Positions 34,523 through 37,860 of a DNA stretch of 37,860 bases are shown here, in pieces (within the stretch, counting starts at the first letter, position 1; every line of letters starts with the position of its first letter). The stretch comes from Parabacteroides sp. (GTDB lineage: Bacteria > Bacteroidota > Bacteroidia > Bacteroidales > Tannerellaceae), in assembly GCA_028707405.1 (NCBI GenBank), contig JAQWBH010000010.1, positions 1 to 37,860 of the forward strand, given 5' to 3'. The position numbers and the translations under genes are program-made. The notes under the pieces were generated by a model. That model made no database searches, had not been told where the DNA came from, and saw only the letters and a program-made list of their open reading frames with translations.

Positions 34523-36775
34523 TTACAGTATAATTTTCTGTGTATATGTCTTACGATTATAAGATACTCGAATAATGTAGACTCCTGGATTAACAGTTTT
34601 GAGTCGCAATGTCGATTCTTGTTCATTAAGTGTCCAGGCTTGTATTAATTTACCGTCTAGTGAGATCAGATAGGCGCGACTTTGTCGGGGATTTTCGGGT
34701 AAAAAGACCTGAACTGTTTGTTTCTCTGAGCCTAATGTAATATATATATTGGGAGGTGTAACGATTGACTTACTGTCTGTTTTTATTGTATATTGAATTA
34801 CCGGATCGATGTATAAGGAAGTCGCATAACCTATTGGAGAATACTTTGCAGCCTCAATCCAGTTATCGTTATATTTTACCCAGGAGGTGTTTTGCGTTGT
34901 CCTTGTTTTTTTTAGGCTGTAGACAGTGAATAAAGCACCTTTGGTGGTTTTAATCTTATATCCGATAAAGAAGGTGTTTGTCGCATAAACTTCGGAGGAG
35001 AATGGGATGAAACTTTCTGTGTCCTTATTGAGATCTTTTGACATTGTTTGGAATGTGCTGTCTGTTGTTGAACGGTATAAAACTGCCGGATTGAATAATT
35101 CAGAGTGTAGAATATTTCCCGGTTTTCCGTTTACATTATCATAAACGTTGATTTCTACTTTAATTTCTGATAGAGAATAAATATAAGGGCATACAATATA
35201 AGAACCGTAAATCCGTACATCCCCATTTACCTTATAACATTCGGCATACTCTGACGTATTGGTTGAATTTGTGCCAAACAAATATTCTTTAGTGTCAGTA
35301 CTTTTCGTAGCTATTTCTATAGAATCAATGTCACCATTATTACGTATATTACTCAATCTGTAACAAGAATTTGATTCGTATGGATCCAGGCCGTCACAAA
35401 GTAATATATTGTTATTTTTGTCAGGATTTAGCCAATGTTTGAGTTGTTTATTTGTATTTTCGGAAATGGTCCAGCTTTGTTTTAGCGCATAGTAATAATC
35501 ATCAATTGGGTGCGAACATGATGCTTCCGGATTTCCTCCGGTGAGTGCTCCAATTATTCGATTGTTTGCATCAAATAAGGGTGAGCCTGATGAGCCGGCG
35601 GTAGTATTGCCTGATAGCCATTTAGAAATGTACCAGAAGTTATTATCATTAAAACCATAGATGTTTGTGAAAAAATTTTGTAGTGTTGGAATGCTGTCTG
35701 CTATGTTTACTCGTTTGACAGATCCTCTCGGATGGTGAATACCTGTATAAGGAGCGTTGCCTGCATCTTGTGCATTCCAGCCAGAATAGTAAGGGCGGTA
35801 GTAGACCGGCGGTGTTTCAGTCAATTCCAGCAGTGCCATATCTGTAGCTTTGTTAGCAGCCCGGAAATGAGATGAAGCCATGGACATTTCCTCTGTGCCA
35901 AGAAAATCGGTTGAAGTTGTTGGTGTCTCATAATTAAAGAAGAAAACGATGCTCCCTGCAACAGATTCATAATCGGGATTTTCGACGTCAAAGCTATCAT
36001 TGAGACAGTGAGAGGCCATGAGGATGTATGGCCTTTTGTCGTTTGCTGTATTGTTGATTAATGAGCCTGTACATAAAACCCCTCCATCTATAATCATCAA
36101 TACCACACTTCTTGCTATATTATCATACTGTGTTGTCTGTTTTTGATAGAAAGAAAGCGGATTCATGCATTTGAAAGAATTCCAACTTGGCTGAGGCTCT
36201 TTATAAGCACGAAGGTCGCGATATCCGTGATTGACTTCCCCTACCTGCAATACGCCGTGAAAAGCAACGTCTTTAGGTTCTTGATATTCTATAATGACTC
36301 GGTCACCGTCAATAGGTCTTACGGGCAATAATTTTTTTTCTGAGTTGTTAAGATAGTTGAACGATCCGATAACTTGCGTTTGGTTGGCGTTGTAAAGGAA
36401 AAGACTTGCCCCTTTTGGCAATTCGTATTTACTGAATAAAAGATTGATGGAATAAGCATTAGCCGAATGAATTCCTAATCGCCATACACGGGTCCCGTCT
36501 GCTGTTGTAAAATGAATTCCGGAATTTTCCGGCGTATAATCAGTGATGAATTTGTATGCAAAACGGAATCCGCTTTTTAAACCCTGTGCTTCAAGAGAAT
36601 CCTGATGTAACTGATCTTTCAGGTCAAAATGGGGCATTTCGACGTACAATGTCTCGTCGGTACTTTTTGTGATGCTTAGCGGCATTGGTTGGCCACCATG
36701 ACTGATTTGAGCAAATACCAGTGTTGCATCTCCCAGTAATAGTAACAGGAATATAAAGAATGTTCCCTTTCTCAT
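34523..36775 (-). CDS. Secreted trypsin-like serine protease with T9SS C-terminal domain
   Basis: The 750-residue protease resembles lysyl endopeptidase-type enzymes. A signal peptide (KGTFFIFLLLLLGDATLVFA) precedes a propeptide-like region (residues about 25-200). The chymotrypsin-fold domain has His256 in LMASHCLND, Asp312 in KATDMALLEL and Ser396 in TTAGSSGSPLFD, a complete triad. Several cysteines (203, 235, 257, 420) could form disulfides. Residues about 560-660 form another beta domain. The last 80 residues (LGSEKQTVQVFLPENP, SLDGKLIQ, NPGVYIIRVSYNRKTYTQKIIL) have the pattern of a type A T9SS sorting domain, so PorU is the likely processor. It starts 2 bp after the RelA/SpoT stop. Confidence 0.9.
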   Translation of the reverse strand: MRKGTFFIFLLLLLGDATLVFAQISHGGQPMPLSITKSTDETLYVEMPHFDLKDQLHQDSLEAQGLKSGFRFAYKFITDYTPENSGIHFTTADGTRVWRLGIHSANAYSINLLFSKYELPKGASLFLYNANQTQVIGSFNYLNNSEKKLLPVRPIDGDRVIIEYQEPKDVAFHGVLQVGEVNHGYRDLRAYKEPQPSWNSFKCMNPLSFYQKQTTQYDNIARSVVLMIIDGGVLCTGSLINNTANDKRPYILMASHCLNDSFDVENPDYESVAGSIVFFFNYETPTTSTDFLGTEEMSMASSHFRAANKATDMALLELTETPPVYYRPYYSGWNAQDAGNAPYTGIHHPRGSVKRVNIADSIPTLQNFFTNIYGFNDNNFWYISKWLSGNTTAGSSGSPLFDANNRIIGALTGGNPEASCSHPIDDYYYALKQSWTISENTNKQLKHWLNPDKNNNILLCDGLDPYESNSCYRLSNIRNNGDIDSIEIATKSTDTKEYLFGTNSTNTSEYAECYKVNGDVRIYGSYIVCPYIYSLSEIKVEINVYDNVNGKPGNILHSELFNPAVLYRSTTDSTFQTMSKDLNKDTESFIPFSSEVYATNTFFIGYKIKTTKGALFTVYSLKKTRTTQNTSWVKYNDNWIEAAKYSPIGYATSLYIDPVIQYTIKTDSKSIVTPPNIYITLGSEKQTVQVFLPENPRQSRAYLISLDGKLIQAWTLNEQESTLRLKTVNPGVYIIRVSYNRKTYTQKIIL

Positions 36776-36777
36776 GA

Positions 36778-37860
36778 TTATTTGGCTGATAGGGTTTCAA
36801 TGTCTTTTTGACGCACTTCATCCACACTCTCAATCTGATTAATGTAAGTGATAATTTTATTCAATTCTTGTACTGAATGAACAGCAAAATTGATAGTGCA
36901 ATCAACAATTTCATCAACGGTAATGGTTGTTAAACCATCGATAGAGAGCTTGAGCTTTTCAGTGATAGCGTCTACGAGATCGCTTAGCAGGTGGTAGCGG
37001 TCAATAGCTTTTATATTAATACTTACAGGATAAAGAATATTCATGTTTTCGGCAAAATTGATGCTAGTAATTGAATCGCCTTGTTTGGAGGCTAAGATAA
37101 TAGCCGTGCGGCAATCACGCTTATGAATAGTCACTGTATGATCTTCATTTACAAATCCGACGACCTCATCTCCAGGAAGAGGATGACAGTCGAGACACCG
37201 ATGGAATGTCTCGGTTTCAATCTGATGATGCAATGCGGAAAGCAGATGTCGTTTGGCTTTGTATGTGAGCACGTGCTCAAGCCAGTCGGCCTTAGGTGTG
37301 ACCGTGTTATTCACTCCGATTTCTACACAATCACCCCGTTTCAGAACGGTCTTTATAGAACATAATTTCCCATTGATGCGTGCGTATTGTGCATGGTCGC
37401 CAATCTTACTGTGTATCTCGTAAGCAAAATCAAGAGCTGTTGCATCTTTAGGAAGAATTACTCCATGTCCTTTAGGAGTGAATACCAGCACATCGTCATT
37501 ATAGAACGAAGAAACAACGTTCTCGATGAATCCGTCCTCTTTCTGGTGGAAAGCTATATCCTGTAGAACGTTTTTGAACTTTTTGATCCAGTTGTCTACT
37601 CCATTTTCCGTACGGTCACTAATACATCCCATTTTGGAGTTGTATATCATTCGCTCTGACGAAATATGAAGTTCCTCCCATTCTCCTTCTGCACTCAGAA
37701 GTTTTATGTGCAAACTCTGATACCCATTCTCTTTTGGAGAATCGATGTAGTTGTTCATCTCTCCCGGTTTCTCTTTGAATATATCCGTCAGTATTGAATA
37801 GATTTGCAAACAACGATTTTTTTCGGATACTGGCGTACAGTCAGGGAAAACAATATGTAC
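36778..37860 (-). CDS. RelA/SpoT family protein, C-terminal part
   Basis: The frame is open to the right edge of the window, so the N-terminus (HD domain and most of the synthetase domain) lies outside; about 360 residues are visible. The end of the ppGpp synthetase domain is seen in NNYIDSPKENGYQSLHIKLL. The TGS domain follows (DDVLVFTPKGHGVILPKDATALDFAYEIHSKIG), then a zinc-finger/helical region with HRCLDCHPLPGDEVVG and a C-terminal ACT domain (YPVSINIKAIDRYHLLSDLVDAI). The TTG at 37809 is not a start; the coding continues upstream (VHIVFPDCTPVSEK and so on). Whether it synthesises, hydrolyses or does both cannot be seen. The secreted protease begins 2 bp downstream. Confidence 0.93.
   Translation of the reverse strand, partial: VHIVFPDCTPVSEKNRCLQIYSILTDIFKEKPGEMNNYIDSPKENGYQSLHIKLLSAEGEWEELHISSERMIYNSKMGCISDRTENGVDNWIKKFKNVLQDIAFHQKEDGFIENVVSSFYNDDVLVFTPKGHGVILPKDATALDFAYEIHSKIGDHAQYARINGKLCSIKTVLKRGDCVEIGVNNTVTPKADWLEHVLTYKAKRHLLSALHHQIETETFHRCLDCHPLPGDEVVGFVNEDHTVTIHKRDCRTAIILASKQGDSITSINFAENMNILYPVSINIKAIDRYHLLSDLVDAITEKLKLSIDGLTTITVDEIVDCTINFAVHSVQELNKIITYINQIESVDEVRQKDIETLSAK

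Noticed and set aside
1..37860. CRISPR arrays, tRNA or rRNA genes, insertion sequences, phage or toxin-antitoxin genes
   Set aside because: None was seen: no regularly spaced repeats, no transposase or integrase motifs, and gaps are too short or lack tRNA-like folds.

Overview
The window reads as chromosome of a Bacteroidetes bacterium (order Bacteroidales), most likely Tannerellaceae such as Parabacteroides, or a close relative of Porphyromonas/Tannerella. The reasons are: porU-porV type IX secretion genes next to ispF and an FAH-family gene, a GH92 alpha-mannosidase, Bacteroidetes-type promoter boxes (TAnnTTTG, once with TTTG 19 bp upstream), weak Shine-Dalgarno signals, and moderate-to-low GC. 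Species-level assignment is inference. I see no rRNA, tRNA, insertion sequence, prophage or CRISPR array. Most of the window looks like core genome.

Layout. (1) 1-3615: end of an uncharacterised gene, L-fucose isomerase (fucI) and a LacI-type regulator. A possible 44-codon membrane miniprotein follows at 3631-3765. (2) 3773-10189, plus strand: rex, FAH-family hydrolase, porU (T9SS sortase), porV (T9SS outer-membrane shuttle) and ispF. The first three are packed with 2 bp spacing or overlaps. (3) 10194-11462, minus: PagL-like lipid A deacylase. (4) 11755-17105, plus: SUI1/YciH, an AddA/RecB-like helicase-nuclease with no AddB beside it, psd and pssA (phosphatidylethanolamine synthesis) and a DUF4834-like membrane protein. 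(5) 17192-17859, minus: a small ribbon-helix-helix-like protein coupled to tadA. (6) 18055-19557, plus: YraN, MmcQ/YjbR and biotin ligase. (7) 19707-24274, minus: DEAD-box RNA helicase, tyrosine-phosphatase lipoprotein, PfkB sugar kinase and SIS isomerase. (8) 24400-26567, plus: lpxK and thiL. (9) 26621-37860, minus: secreted HAD phosphatase, a 560-bp gap with two long perfect palindromes, a GH10-like glycosidase coupled to GH92, an OmpA/TPR lipoprotein ending at a clear terminator, a T9SS-type secreted serine protease, and the C-terminal part of a RelA/SpoT enzyme running off the right edge.

How the genes fit together. PorU and PorV carry out the last step of type IX secretion, cleaving C-terminal sorting domains and anchoring cargo. 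The serine protease at 34523-36775 ends in a segment that looks like such a sorting domain, so machinery and probable cargo share the window. Envelope functions recur: lpxK and the PagL-like enzyme (lipid A), psd/pssA (phospholipid), the OmpA/TPR lipoprotein and the GH92 pair (glycan foraging). I found no clearly new multi-gene system. The most unusual non-coding structure is the palindrome pair at 28207-28304.
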